A stretch of 64,000 bases of DNA from Mucilaginibacter sp. L294 (GTDB lineage: Bacteria > Bacteroidota > Bacteroidia > Sphingobacteriales > Sphingobacteriaceae). Every line of letters starts with the position of its first letter. The first letter of the stretch is position 1. The notes beneath the pieces are model-generated. The model saw only the letters and a program-made list of their open reading frames with translations, did no database searches and was not told where the DNA came from. Of the stretch, positions 25,969 through 35,493 are shown piece after piece. The position numbers and the translations under genes were made by a program. The DNA lies in NCBI RefSeq assembly GCF_001636615.1, contig NZ_LGEK01000012.1, forward strand, positions 1 to 64,000, in the 5' to 3' direction.

Positions 25969-26550
25969 TTGTATACCGAGGAAGTTTTTAAAAGGAGGAA
26001 TGAGGTTGGCGGGAGTATTGAAGTGGTCTGTGGGTCAATGTTTTCGGGTAAAACCGAAGAGCTGATCAGGCGGGTTAACCGCGCACGCATCGCAAAAGTT
26101 AATGTTGAAATTTTTAGCCCGGTAGCCGATACACGCTACGATAAAAGCGCCCTGGTGTCGCATAATCTTAATTCTATCCCCTCAAAAGCTGTTGGTAAAT
26201 CGGCAGAAATTTTACCATTGGCAGCCCATATACAAGTGGTTGGGATTGACGAAGCCCAGTTTTTTGACGACGGCCTGCCCGATGTTTGCCAGGCCCTGGC
26301 CAACAGTGGCGTGCGTGTTATTGTTGCCGGTTTAGATATGGATTTTAAAGGCCGCCCCTTTGGCACTATGCCCCAGCTAATGGCCATGGCCGATTCGGTT
26401 ACCAAACTGCACGCCGTGTGTGTAAAGTGCGGCCAGCAGGCCATGTACTCGTACCGCCTGGTGCCCAACGAAAGCCAGATACTGCTTGGCGAAAAAGAAA
26501 GCTATGAAGCCCGCTGCCGTAACTGCTTTAATTTGGATGGCGAGATATAG
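25969..26550 (+). CDS. tdk: Thymidine kinase
   Basis: A 193-residue type II thymidine kinase that phosphorylates thymidine for salvage. P-loop GSMFSGKT (22-29), the DEAQFF lid motif, and zinc-binding Cys pairs in CVKCG and CRNC. The TTG at 25969 is used because no ATG lies before the P-loop; an ATG inside the P-loop would destroy it. Starts divergently from the acidic protein gene. Confidence 0.94.
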   Translation: MYTEEVFKRRNEVGGSIEVVCGSMFSGKTEELIRRVNRARIAKVNVEIFSPVADTRYDKSALVSHNLNSIPSKAVGKSAEILPLAAHIQVVGIDEAQFFDDGLPDVCQALANSGVRVIVAGLDMDFKGRPFGTMPQLMAMADSVTKLHAVCVKCGQQAMYSYRLVPNESQILLGEKESYEARCRNCFNLDGEI

Positions 26551-26883
26551 TTCAGCGCTTTATTAGATAACTCACCCCGACCAGGCTTCGCCGGTCGACC
26601 CTCTCTGCTTCGCAAAGAGGGTGAGGAGAAAAGTTTTCACCCTCTTTCCGCGCAGCGAAGAGAGGGTGGTCGAGCGAAGCGATGACCGGGTGAGTGAATT
26701 CCCCGCCCGGCTGTTCGTCAGTCCTCCCCTCGTCAAATTATTGTTACAACGTTTACCGCTTGCCTGGTTTTATTCTATAAAAGCCCTGGCGCTATTAAAA
26801 CCGCCTTTTGTATAAACAAAATTACAATTGGTAGATAAACAATAGCGTGCGCTTTACCGTTTATTTATCAAAATACAGATACC
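26551..26883. other. Intergenic region after tdk
   Basis: About 330 bases with no gene. The first half is the palindromic element at 26571-26694. The rest is AT-rich and must hold the promoter of the next gene; I see no consensus -7 box that convinces me. Confidence 0.6.
26571..26694. repeat. Palindromic intergenic repeat, family B copy 1
   Basis: Begins CTCACCCCGACC and ends GGTCATCGC-like / CCGGGTGAG words, with an inner pair built on ACCCTCTCTGCTTCGCAAAG and its reverse complement. The same element, in variant form, occurs at 52593-52728. Confidence 0.8.
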
Positions 26884-27174
26884 ATGAGCATTAGCTTACT
26901 TGCCTCTATGCATTGCAAAAAAGATGCAGAGGGGGCGTTTGATACAGAATTGAAAAAACTGGTTGAAGCATCAATGAAAGAGCTTGGCTGCATTGCCTAC
27001 GAGCTATACCAGTATAAAGATGAGCCTACCAAATATGTAATTGAAGAGGAGTGGGCCGATGAGGAAGCTTTAAGCCGCCATATGGAAGCCGCCCATTATA
27101 AATATTTTGTACATATATCGCCGGCATTGCTGGTAACACCTGCCGACGTAAAAATACTTACACGGCTAATTTAA
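26884..27174 (+). CDS. Antibiotic biosynthesis monooxygenase-domain protein
   Basis: A 96-residue ferredoxin-like-fold protein of the ABM/YgiN family. The pattern LGCIAYELYQYKDEPTKYVIEEEWADEEALSRHMEAAHYKYF is characteristic. Members act as small cofactor-free quinol or heme-related oxygenases or as stress proteins; the substrate is not predictable. No partner gene is adjacent. Confidence 0.85.
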   Translation: MSISLLASMHCKKDAEGAFDTELKKLVEASMKELGCIAYELYQYKDEPTKYVIEEEWADEEALSRHMEAAHYKYFVHISPALLVTPADVKILTRLI

Positions 27175-27284
27175 AGGTATTTTTGCTTTTATGTTGATAA
27201 ACAATATTTATAGTTTACTGTTATAATTAAAAAGAAATATTTACCCCATATAGGAATAAAGTTTGATGTAATGTTTATATAACT

Positions 27285-27653
27285 ATGGCTAAGAAGATTT
27301 TGGTTATTGAGGATGATAAGGATATAAGGGATACGATGACCTACGCGCTGGAAAGCGAGGGGTATGAGGTTATATCGTCAGACAATTCCAGGATCCTGAA
27401 ATTTATAGACAAACATCAGCCCGACCTGATCCTGCTGGATAACTGGCTCACCGAATGGAAAAGCGATGCCAACGGACAACAGTTAAGCCGCGAATTAAAA
27501 TCAGACCCGAAAACCAGCCACATCCCGGTTATCATCGTATCGGCAGTAAACAATGTGGCCGAGTTAGCTAAAGAGGGATTATCTGACGGCTATCTCAAAA
27601 AACCATTTGATTTAGAAGATCTGTTTGCGATAGTAAAAAAACATACCACCTAA
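27285..27653 (+). CDS. Single-domain response regulator (receiver only)
   Basis: A 122-residue receiver domain with the acidic cluster Glu9-Asp10-Asp11, phosphorylation site Asp52 and the conserved Lys106 in LKKPF. There is no output domain, so it likely relays phosphate or acts by binding a partner, as CheY-like proteins do. No histidine kinase is adjacent. A strong terminator follows. Confidence 0.9.
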   Translation: MAKKILVIEDDKDIRDTMTYALESEGYEVISSDNSRILKFIDKHQPDLILLDNWLTEWKSDANGQQLSRELKSDPKTSHIPVIIVSAVNNVAELAKEGLSDGYLKKPFDLEDLFAIVKKHTT

Positions 27654-27682
27654 TCCCCCGAAAGGGGAATAGAATTTCTATA

Positions 27683-27720
27683 TAAGAAAGCCCAACTCTT
27701 TTCGGAGTTGGGCTTTCTTA
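27683..27720 (+). terminator. Intrinsic terminator after the receiver protein gene
   Basis: The arms TAAGAAAGCCCAACTC and GAGTTGGGCTTTCTTA pair over 16 bases around a 6-base loop. Confidence 0.9.
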
Positions 27721-27722
27721 AT

Positions 27723-27835
27723 TCTATTCCCTCCCCTGGGAGGGGTGCGAAGGGTTGTGTAGTGGCAGGGAGGGGTTCTAAACTATGCACGGCTCGTTAA
27801 CCCCTCTCTGCGCCCTCCCGATGGGAGGGGATCGC
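27723..27835. repeat. GC-rich palindromic spacer
   Basis: CTCCCCTGGGAGGGG-like and CTCCCGATGGGAGGGGA words in both orientations around GGGAGGGGTTCT and AACCCCTCTCTG form nested inverted repeats between the terminator and the TonB receptor gene end. Confidence 0.55.
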
Positions 27836-27857
27836 GCAAATCCTAATGCCGCTTATG

Positions 27858-30038
27858 TTAAAGTTTTACCCCTAACCCAACGTTAAACGAGATACCATCG
27901 CCTGGCAAAATGCCCGGGCCGGGGTACATGTTTATACGGCGTGTAAAATATTTCTGATCGGTTAGGTTGTTGATGTTGAAATTAATGTGGTAGTTTTTCA
28001 GGAAACTGTAGTTAAACGCCAGGTCTACCAATTTATAGGCAGGCACTATACCGGTAGCCCCTGTTGGGTTAAACGTGGTGTTATTGGCATCACTAAACTG
28101 TTTGCTTACGTAGCTAAACAATACGGTAGAGGTAACGTGGCCGGTTAAATAAGTAAGGCCGGTGCGGTTTGTCCAGTCTGGTGTGCCTTCAATTTTATTG
28201 CCTTTAAGGCTAACGTTTACGCCGTTAGTATTGATGCTGCCGCTTGTGTACCTGCCGTGGGTGTATGCAAGGGTGTTAAATAAACGCAGGTCGCTGCCCG
28301 ATTGCGGGTTAAACCCACGGATGAGTGATAGCTCGGTATAAGCTTCAATGCCTTTAGCATCGGCATTGCCAATAGTAGTTAAGTACAAATGGTTTGCACC
28401 GCCCGCATCCTGCACGGTTAAAGTACCCGCGCGGTTGCCATAGTGTACAAAAAAGCCGTTCACATCAAAAGTAAAAGCAGGGCCTATTTTGCCGCGGTAA
28501 CCCAGGTCGGCGTTATAACCCCGGCTGTCTTTCATATTAGGGTCAACAAGCGTTAGCTGATCGGCAGGGGTAACAGCCGCATAAATGTAAGGGCGGTATG
28601 CCTGCGAGAAGTTTCCGTAAAGCTGCGTGGTGCTGCTCACCTGGTATTGCAAGCCGGCGCCAAACAGCGGGAAACTGCGGTCCCTTTTGTAATCTACATT
28701 AGTGCTGCGGTTGTTCACCACACCATCAATAGTTGTTTTAATACCCTCGTAACGTACGCCCGGTGTAAACGAAAACTTATTGGTAATGCGGAAGATGTTT
28801 TCAACAAAGGCCGCGTAGTTAATGGCGTTCAGGTCAAGGTCTATGCCGTAATCTTTAACCAGGCTCAAATCAAAATTAGTGGCGGTTGTGCCAACGCCTT
28901 TTTGCTGGCGATGGGTTGAACCATCGGCAAATCTTACACCCGTAGTAAGCGTGCTGCTTACACTGCCAATAGTATAGTTTTGTAATAATCGTGCTTCGGT
29001 GGTAAAGCTTTTATAATGGTCGCGGTCTACCTGGCGTGGGTTGTAAGTGCCTAAAGCAGGGTTCACCACATCGGCTACGTTTGATGGCGCTATAAACTGC
29101 ACGCTGCTGCGCTCGCCAAACAGCACATGCGATGTGATCTCTAACTTAGTGTCTTTACTGAAATTATAATTGAAAATTAAAGCCGGGATATTGATAGCCG
29201 GTTTAAAAAAGTTACGGAAACGGTTTGATTGCCTTGCGGTAGCATTGTACATATCGTCGGTTAAACCACCCGCAATTTGCTGCACATAATCAGACCGCGA
29301 GAACTGGAACGACAAGCTGCCTTTTGTATTGAACTGGTATTTAATGTTGGCGTAGTACGCGTGGTAGTTAAACGCCGCATCAGGCCGCCAGCCGTCGCCG
29401 CTGCGGGCATCAAAGTAAGCATAGTAGCTCACTTTGCCCACTTTACCGCCAATGGCATTGTATGAGTTAAAGAAGCGGTTGCTGCCAACGGTTTGCTCAC
29501 TTTCAAAACCAAAAGCCTTAGTGGTATCAGGCTGTTTAATTTTAAAGTTTACCATGCCGCCAAACTGGCTGCCAAACTGCAGGGACGATGCGCCACGCAC
29601 GTACTGCACTTCGCCAATGGCCTGGAATGGCATATTGTAGTGGTTCTCGGGGTAACCTACAACATCCGAGTTGGTGTTGTAACCATTCTGCCTAACGTTG
29701 GTTTCTATAGAGCGGTGCATATCGGTACCACGTGTACCAATATTTAGCTGCAGGCCTGCGCCGTCCATTTCCCAAACATTAATGCCCGGTACCTGCGCAA
29801 ATAATGTACGCGCGTTGTTGCCCGCTAAGTTTGCCTTGCCCGGGTCAGCATAAATAATATTGGTTTTTTTACCCGAGAAAATATAATTGCCTGATACATC
29901 AGGCAGGTTTTTGCTGCGCGATTCTTTGATCAGTACGCTATCCAGCCGGATGGTGTCTTTGGTGATCTTTTGCGCCTGCGCCTGGTATACGCATGCAGCC
30001 ATAACCACTGCAAGCAGGGTTGTGTATAAATGTTTCAT
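27858..30038 (-). CDS. TonB-dependent outer-membrane receptor (FecA-like)
   Basis: A 726-residue protein with a signal peptide (MKHLYTTLLAVVMAACVYQAQA). A plug domain follows (NARTLFAQVPGINVWEMDGAGLQLNIGTRG ... VQYVRGASSLQFGSQFGGMVNF), then a 22-strand barrel ending PGDGISFNVGLGVKL with the C-terminal aromatic pattern lacking. The plug resembles Fe(III)-dicitrate or other siderophore receptors, with no N-terminal signalling domain and no carboxypeptidase-like domain as in SusC proteins. Ligand unknown. No SusD or sigma/anti-sigma pair is adjacent. Confidence 0.9.
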   Translation of the reverse strand: MKHLYTTLLAVVMAACVYQAQAQKITKDTIRLDSVLIKESRSKNLPDVSGNYIFSGKKTNIIYADPGKANLAGNNARTLFAQVPGINVWEMDGAGLQLNIGTRGTDMHRSIETNVRQNGYNTNSDVVGYPENHYNMPFQAIGEVQYVRGASSLQFGSQFGGMVNFKIKQPDTTKAFGFESEQTVGSNRFFNSYNAIGGKVGKVSYYAYFDARSGDGWRPDAAFNYHAYYANIKYQFNTKGSLSFQFSRSDYVQQIAGGLTDDMYNATARQSNRFRNFFKPAINIPALIFNYNFSKDTKLEITSHVLFGERSSVQFIAPSNVADVVNPALGTYNPRQVDRDHYKSFTTEARLLQNYTIGSVSSTLTTGVRFADGSTHRQQKGVGTTATNFDLSLVKDYGIDLDLNAINYAAFVENIFRITNKFSFTPGVRYEGIKTTIDGVVNNRSTNVDYKRDRSFPLFGAGLQYQVSSTTQLYGNFSQAYRPYIYAAVTPADQLTLVDPNMKDSRGYNADLGYRGKIGPAFTFDVNGFFVHYGNRAGTLTVQDAGGANHLYLTTIGNADAKGIEAYTELSLIRGFNPQSGSDLRLFNTLAYTHGRYTSGSINTNGVNVSLKGNKIEGTPDWTNRTGLTYLTGHVTSTVLFSYVSKQFSDANNTTFNPTGATGIVPAYKLVDLAFNYSFLKNYHINFNINNLTDQKYFTRRINMYPGPGILPGDGISFNVGLGVKL

Positions 30039-30139
30039 TGATGAATTTTAAAGTGTTGAAATAAAAAGTTAATAAAATAGTACCCGCACAAGGCGCAATT
30101 ACACCATGTGGGATTGAATAGGGTACTAAGATTTTGGGA

Positions 30140-30685
30140 TTAACTTAAAACTTCAGGAGGCTGTACAGGCGTTGCGATGAACGGATCGGCAGATAACCGG
30201 TATGCTTTTTTAGCGCCTGCAGGCGGGATATCCTTAAAGCGCAGAAAATTCATCACCAGTTGCGGGTGGTCGTAAGTTTTATCGCCGCCGGTTTTTTTAG
30301 CGGCATCTTTGGTTTTATCCGTAGGGATATCATTCACCTGCTTGGCGTAAATAACGTTGTTGCCTATCAGCTTGGTTTTTTCGTAGTTGGGTACGCACAT
30401 CACATAAAGCGTATCCTTAGTAAACTTAAGCTTTACGTAGTTGTAGCAGGCATTTTTTAGCCGGATGGAACCGCTTACGTTCTTATAGTCGGCCCATTCG
30501 TTTATACCGGGCAGGTTTTGCTTTACCTTAACCTCTACCAGTTTGTTAGGGTCGTAAAGGTTATGACTGATCAGGTCGTTCATGCGCCTGTCTGATTGCG
30601 CAACCATATAGCTTTGCAGCAGCATGTATCCCCCCCAGTTAAAGAAGTAAATAATAAGGAAAAATATGGCGAACGTGCGTTTCAA
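30140..30685 (-). CDS. Membrane-anchored protein next to the TonB receptor, function unknown
   Basis: A 181-residue protein with an N-terminal signal anchor (FAIFFLIIYFFNWGGYMLLQ) and a periplasmic domain containing YKNVSGSIRLKNACYNYVKLKFTKDTLYVMCVP. I do not recognise the family. It lies 100 bases upstream of the receptor on the same strand, so the two may be co-transcribed and linked in function. Confidence 0.7.
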   Translation of the reverse strand: MKRTFAIFFLIIYFFNWGGYMLLQSYMVAQSDRRMNDLISHNLYDPNKLVEVKVKQNLPGINEWADYKNVSGSIRLKNACYNYVKLKFTKDTLYVMCVPNYEKTKLIGNNVIYAKQVNDIPTDKTKDAAKKTGGDKTYDHPQLVMNFLRFKDIPPAGAKKAYRLSADPFIATPVQPPEVLS

Positions 30686-30890
30686 GTAACAGCGGCTATA
30701 ATGGACTACAATTTTAATTAAAACTTTTTTAAAGCCGCAATAAGTACGGTTTTTTAATAGTTATGTAATAGTTACACTGCGTAACTCAAAAAACCATAAT
30801 TATTTATTTATTTTACAGTTACGAATATAATTTTCAAAACGCCCTTATTAATGCTTTAAAGGCTGTTTTTTATCATATTAAATACTATTG

Positions 30891-32309
30891 ATGCAAAGTA
30901 ATAAGCGAGTGCTGTTTTATTTAGTTGACGGCGCCCACAGTGAAGTTTTACCTGAACTGATAGCAAAAGGGGAACTTCCAAACATAAAACGAATAATTGA
31001 CGAGGGTACTTACCGCAAGGCTACCACCTGTTTCCCATCAACCACCGGGCCGGCTTACCTGCCATTTTTAACCGGTCATTTCCCGGGTACTATGGATATT
31101 ACGGGCATCCGCTGGTTTGATAAAAAAGAATTTAAACGCACCCGTTTTAATAAGCTGGCTATGCGCAGCTACTGCGGGCCCGAAGCCGCCTGGTTCAATA
31201 CCGATATGCCGGCCGATAAACCCACGTTGTTTGAACTGATGGGCGAATCGTATAACCTGTATAACATGATAACCCGCAACGTGCCCGATGAATATGATCT
31301 GGGCAAAAAAGGCAAGGGTTTGTTATACATGCGCGCGCACTTTAAACTACGCCACCACCCGGTTGATATACAGGGCCACCAGCGTATTATGGATATGCTT
31401 AACTCGGGCAAGGATTTTGATTTCCTGTTCGCGGTGTTCCCGAGTGTTGACTGGGATTCGCATTACCACCATATTCGTGATGCACGCACGGTTGAGGCCT
31501 ACAAAATTGCCGATAACAGCCTGGGTGAGGTTCGCGCCAAATTAGAGGAGCAGGGTAAATGGGATGATACCTTGTTTATAATGACATCAGACCACGGCCT
31601 TACCCCAACCACCAAACACCTCGACCTTGCCGACTGGATGACCGACCACGGATTGAAATCTGTGTATTACCCGGTTATTTGGAAAAGCAACCCCAAATGC
31701 GCGGTAATGATATCGGGCAATTCGTTCGGTAGCATCCATTTCCTTAACCACGAGGGCGACCACGTACTGCGCGAGCAGGGAATGCTGCAAGCTATGGGTG
31801 CCGAACGTTTACAATTACTATTAAACGAGGATGCGGTTGATTTTGCCATTTACCGTGGCGATGAAGAACAAACCTTTATGGTGCATAACAAAATGGGCAA
31901 AGCAAAGATCTCTGTTAGGGATGACGTATTTACCTACGAGCCTGTTACTGCCGATGTGTTAAAATATGGCGGCAGGATTGAAGCTACCGGCCACCGTGCT
32001 ATCCTGGCTGCCACCTTTGATACCGATTACCCGGATGCTGTGTTCCAGATCTATCAATTGTTTAGAAGCCGCAGGGCAGGGGATATTGTAATAAGCGCTG
32101 CATTGGGTTATGACCTGCGCGATTTTTGGGAATATCCGGAACACAAAGGCTCGCACGGATCGTTACATAAATACCACATCCATGTGCCTATGATATATAA
32201 CCAAAAAGGCTGGGACGAAAAACCAATGCGCACGGCCGACTTGTTCGATAGTATTTTGAAGTGGAAAGGTATCACCCCAAAAAGTTCGGAAGGCGAACCA
32301 TTATTTTAA
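30891..32309 (+). CDS. Alkaline-phosphatase-superfamily phosphodiesterase
   Basis: A 472-residue cytoplasmic protein of the type I phosphodiesterase / nucleotide pyrophosphatase group. Metal ligands and nucleophile are visible: Asp in FYLVDGAH, Thr in CFPSTTGPAYLPFL, the DWDSHYHH segment, SDHG, and the final HGSLHKYHIHVP. The ATG at 30891 is used rather than the TTG just before it. The next gene is a flippase-like membrane protein, pointing to a phospholipid or glycolipid substrate, but the reaction is not certain. Confidence 0.85.
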   Translation: MQSNKRVLFYLVDGAHSEVLPELIAKGELPNIKRIIDEGTYRKATTCFPSTTGPAYLPFLTGHFPGTMDITGIRWFDKKEFKRTRFNKLAMRSYCGPEAAWFNTDMPADKPTLFELMGESYNLYNMITRNVPDEYDLGKKGKGLLYMRAHFKLRHHPVDIQGHQRIMDMLNSGKDFDFLFAVFPSVDWDSHYHHIRDARTVEAYKIADNSLGEVRAKLEEQGKWDDTLFIMTSDHGLTPTTKHLDLADWMTDHGLKSVYYPVIWKSNPKCAVMISGNSFGSIHFLNHEGDHVLREQGMLQAMGAERLQLLLNEDAVDFAIYRGDEEQTFMVHNKMGKAKISVRDDVFTYEPVTADVLKYGGRIEATGHRAILAATFDTDYPDAVFQIYQLFRSRRAGDIVISAALGYDLRDFWEYPEHKGSHGSLHKYHIHVPMIYNQKGWDEKPMRTADLFDSILKWKGITPKSSEGEPLF

Positions 32310-32315
32310 CTTTGC
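32308..32315 (+). promoter_or_regulatory. -7 box for the flippase-like gene
   Basis: TAACTTTG matches TAnnTTTG exactly; its TAA is the stop codon of the upstream gene. It lies 16 bases before the ATG at 32332, so that gene may have a promoter of its own besides read-through. Confidence 0.35.
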
Positions 32316-32331
32316 ACCGTTAAAGCAAACA

Positions 32332-33411
32332 ATGACATCAAGCAACAAGCCAACCACCGAACCCGAAAAGCAGGACGTAAAAAGCGTATTTAATAAAAAA
32401 GTTATCATCAAAGGGGCCTTTTGGTTCGCACTGATAACCGTAGCTACCATTGCGGTGGTTTTTTTCTACAATAACACCGGCGATACGGTGAAGGCCTTGT
32501 CGCATATCTCCTACAAGTATATCGCCATTTGCTTTGTGATGCTTTTTGTGGATTTGATGCTGGGCAGCTGGCGTAACCATATTTATATCCGTAAACTGGC
32601 TCCGGGTGTATCACACTGGGTAAGTTTTAGGGCAAACGTGGCCAATATGTTTATGGGGGCGGTAACCCCGGCCCATGGTGGTGCAGGCCCGGCGCAAATA
32701 TTTGTTTATACCAGCAATGGCGTAACGTTTATAGATTCGTTCGCGGTGACTTTATTAAACCTGGGCGCCACATTGATATTTATGCCATTGGCAGGGTTTA
32801 TAGCCATTATGTTAATGGATACTACCGAGGTTGGCAGTATGGTGCCGGCCATGCTTAAATATGGGTTTAGCTTTTTCCTGCTTTTTCTGTTAGCGTTTCT
32901 GATGGCTTTTTGGAAACCGCTTTGGATAGGTAATATCATCAAAAAAATTGCCGGCGGCTTATCCGCCATTTTCCCTAAAAGGAAAGAAAAACTGGCCAAA
33001 TGGGCCGATAACTCTTTTCAAAGTATCAGCAAATACCAGCAAACCTGTAGCGTTATTATTCGCAAGCACCCGTTTTTATTTCCGTTGAGTTTATTGATCA
33101 CAACCGTATTATATCTGAATAAATATTGCCTGCAATGGGTATTATTAATGGGTTTAGGCGTTAATGCTAACCTGGTACAGGTAATATCTATCCAGATATT
33201 GATCCAGTTTATGATATATTTTGCACCAACCCCGGGTGGGAGCGGTTTTGCTGAAGGGTTTATATCTACCTTATTTGGTAAGATAGTACCTGCAACCCTT
33301 ATACCTATTTTTACATTGCTGCAACGCTCGTTCCTGTTGTTTTTCCCGGCGTTGATAGGTGCTTATGTGGTGATCAACCTGCTGCGTAAGCAAACCATGA
33401 AGCAGGCATAA
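32332..33411 (+). CDS. UPF0104 / LPG-synthase-transmembrane-domain protein
   Basis: A 359-residue polytopic protein with about eight spans, matching the flippase-like transmembrane half of lysyl-phosphatidylglycerol synthase (YbhN-type). The conserved FMGAVTPAHGGAGPAQIFVY and YFAPTPGGSGFAEGF loops are present. The catalytic transferase half of MprF is absent, so it is expected to move or handle lipids rather than aminoacylate them. Probably works with the phosphodiesterase upstream (22-base gap). Confidence 0.85.
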   Translation: MTSSNKPTTEPEKQDVKSVFNKKVIIKGAFWFALITVATIAVVFFYNNTGDTVKALSHISYKYIAICFVMLFVDLMLGSWRNHIYIRKLAPGVSHWVSFRANVANMFMGAVTPAHGGAGPAQIFVYTSNGVTFIDSFAVTLLNLGATLIFMPLAGFIAIMLMDTTEVGSMVPAMLKYGFSFFLLFLLAFLMAFWKPLWIGNIIKKIAGGLSAIFPKRKEKLAKWADNSFQSISKYQQTCSVIIRKHPFLFPLSLLITTVLYLNKYCLQWVLLMGLGVNANLVQVISIQILIQFMIYFAPTPGGSGFAEGFISTLFGKIVPATLIPIFTLLQRSFLLFFPALIGAYVVINLLRKQTMKQA

Positions 33412-33504
33412 TACCCGGTTAACTAAATATTTTTTTCTACAAGGAAAGTATTTTTAATACTTCAGTAATAAACATATCTTTAATAACTAAATCTTATTCC
33501 CCTG

Positions 33505-35442
33505 ATGAGAAAGTTATTGATGATAATGCTTTTGTGCATCCCCATATTTGCACTGGCGCAAAACCAAACTGTTGATAGTTTAAAAAAGATACTTGCAACC
33601 ACCAAAGCCGATACGCTAAAAGCAGACCTGTATTACCAGATAGCGCTTGAATTGCAGCGGATGGACCCCGCGCAATCCCAAAAAATGATAGACCAGTCGC
33701 TGGCTATCTCCCAAAAACTTAAATATCCAAAAGGCCTGGCAAATGTGTATTCGTTTATGTCGGTACAATTCTCTAACCGTGGGGAGTTTGATTCCATGCG
33801 CATAGCAAGCGAAAAAACCATCCGGATAGCTGAGAAGAATAACCTGCCCCTTATCATAGCCAAGGGCCATAACGGGCTGGGTATCTATTACTGGCAAACC
33901 GGTAATTACAGCGAAGCAATTAAAAACCACCTGGCAGCCCTGGCTATCCGCGAAAAGCTGAAGGACACCCTGGGGATCTGTGCGTCGTTAGGTAATTTAT
34001 CGCTGGTTTACTTTGATAATCAAAACTCAAAGGAATCTGAAAAATACGGGCTGCAAAGCCTGGCATTGGCGCGAAAAGTTAATAAAACCACTATGATAGT
34101 AAGCTGCCTGCAAATGCTGGCGAATGTTTACGGGGAAGGCGGCCAGTTTGATAAAGCCCTGAAAATGGATGCCGAAGCTTTAGCAATATGTAAAGAGCAT
34201 AACGATACGCGTGGCCTATCGCAGGTTTACTCCAACATGGCTAATTGCTATACTGCCATGAAGCAATATGATAAGGCGCTTCTGTATCAGCAGGAGGTAT
34301 TAAAAATAGACCGGTTTTTTAATGATAAAAAGCAGATAAGCGATACCTACATGAACATCAGCGGTATTTATAGCGAAAAGAAGGACTATAAAACCGCGCT
34401 GGATTGGATGAAGAAAGGACTTGTTTTAAGCCAGGAAAGCAAATATAAGCAGGGCGAAAAAATGGGATGGGCAACATTAAGCCATATTTACGAACAGCTT
34501 GGCGATTATAAGAACGCGTTGCAGGCCCATCAAAAGTATCAGAGCATTAGCGTGGAGATGATAAACGAGAACAGCAACAAGCAGATTGCCCTGATGCAAA
34601 CCAAATTTGACACCGAAAAAAAAGAACAAAAAATAAACCTGCTGAATAAAGAGAACACCATTCAAAAATTATCTATCAGCAAACAACAAACTACCATAGC
34701 CATTATAATAGGCCTGCTGCTGGTATCTATACTGGTAGCGGGGTTGGTTTATAACCGCAATAAGCTAAAACAAAAGGCATTGCTACAGGCAGAAATGCTG
34801 CGGCACCAGGATATGATGACCAAGGCGGTGATAGATGCGGAAGAGCATGAACGCAAACGCATAGGCGCCGACCTGCACGACGGGGTGGGCCAGTTGTTCT
34901 CGGCCGTTAAGATGAACCTGAACGGGTTGTTTGAGCGCATCAGCCTGCAGCGGGAGGAGGATAAGTTTTTGGCCGAGAATACCCTTGCCCTGGTTGATGA
35001 AAGCTGCAAGGAAGTAAGGGTGATATCTCACCAGATGATGCCGAATATGCTGCTGCGGTCGGGCATCGCGTCTGATCTGAAAAGCTTTATTGAAAAGATA
35101 GATGCCGACAGCCTGAAGATCCGCCTGGAAACAACAGGGTTTAAAGACCGGTTGGAAAGCAATGTAGAAACCATGCTTTACCGCATTATACAGGAAACCA
35201 TCAATAACGTTATTAAACACGCGCAGGCTACACAGCTGGATATCATCCTGAAACGCGATGCACGCGAAATAAATGCGGTGATAAAAGATAACGGGGTGGG
35301 GTTTGATGCCCAGCAGGCAGGCAGTTTTGAAGGTATCGGCCTTAAAAATATCCTCACACGTATCGAATATTTGCGCGGCACCATCGAATATGACTCGGCA
35401 CCCGGCGAAGGCACAACAGTTACGGTGAACGTGCCGGTATAA
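33505..35442 (+). CDS. TPR-containing sensor histidine kinase (HisKA_3 type)
   Basis: A 645-residue protein: signal peptide (1-18), six or more tetratricopeptide repeats (about 40-370) predicted outside the cytoplasm, a coiled coil, one span (about 413-433, IIIGLLLVSILVAGLVY), then a NarX/DesK-type kinase with His458 in ERKRIGADLHDGVGQ and an ATPase domain (NNVIKHA, DNGVGF, GIGLKNILTRIEYLRG). No NarL-type regulator is adjacent, so its partner is elsewhere. The signal is unknown; TPRs suggest a protein ligand. Confidence 0.92.
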   Translation: MRKLLMIMLLCIPIFALAQNQTVDSLKKILATTKADTLKADLYYQIALELQRMDPAQSQKMIDQSLAISQKLKYPKGLANVYSFMSVQFSNRGEFDSMRIASEKTIRIAEKNNLPLIIAKGHNGLGIYYWQTGNYSEAIKNHLAALAIREKLKDTLGICASLGNLSLVYFDNQNSKESEKYGLQSLALARKVNKTTMIVSCLQMLANVYGEGGQFDKALKMDAEALAICKEHNDTRGLSQVYSNMANCYTAMKQYDKALLYQQEVLKIDRFFNDKKQISDTYMNISGIYSEKKDYKTALDWMKKGLVLSQESKYKQGEKMGWATLSHIYEQLGDYKNALQAHQKYQSISVEMINENSNKQIALMQTKFDTEKKEQKINLLNKENTIQKLSISKQQTTIAIIIGLLLVSILVAGLVYNRNKLKQKALLQAEMLRHQDMMTKAVIDAEEHERKRIGADLHDGVGQLFSAVKMNLNGLFERISLQREEDKFLAENTLALVDESCKEVRVISHQMMPNMLLRSGIASDLKSFIEKIDADSLKIRLETTGFKDRLESNVETMLYRIIQETINNVIKHAQATQLDIILKRDAREINAVIKDNGVGFDAQQAGSFEGIGLKNILTRIEYLRGTIEYDSAPGEGTTVTVNVPV

Positions 35443-35493
35443 TTACATAAAACTTTACCGGTTAATGCTTGTTTTTATGTCTCTTTACAAACT

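Noticed and set aside
26621..26815. Small frame (64 codons) after tdk
   Set aside because: Runs through the family B palindrome and has no signal or domain.
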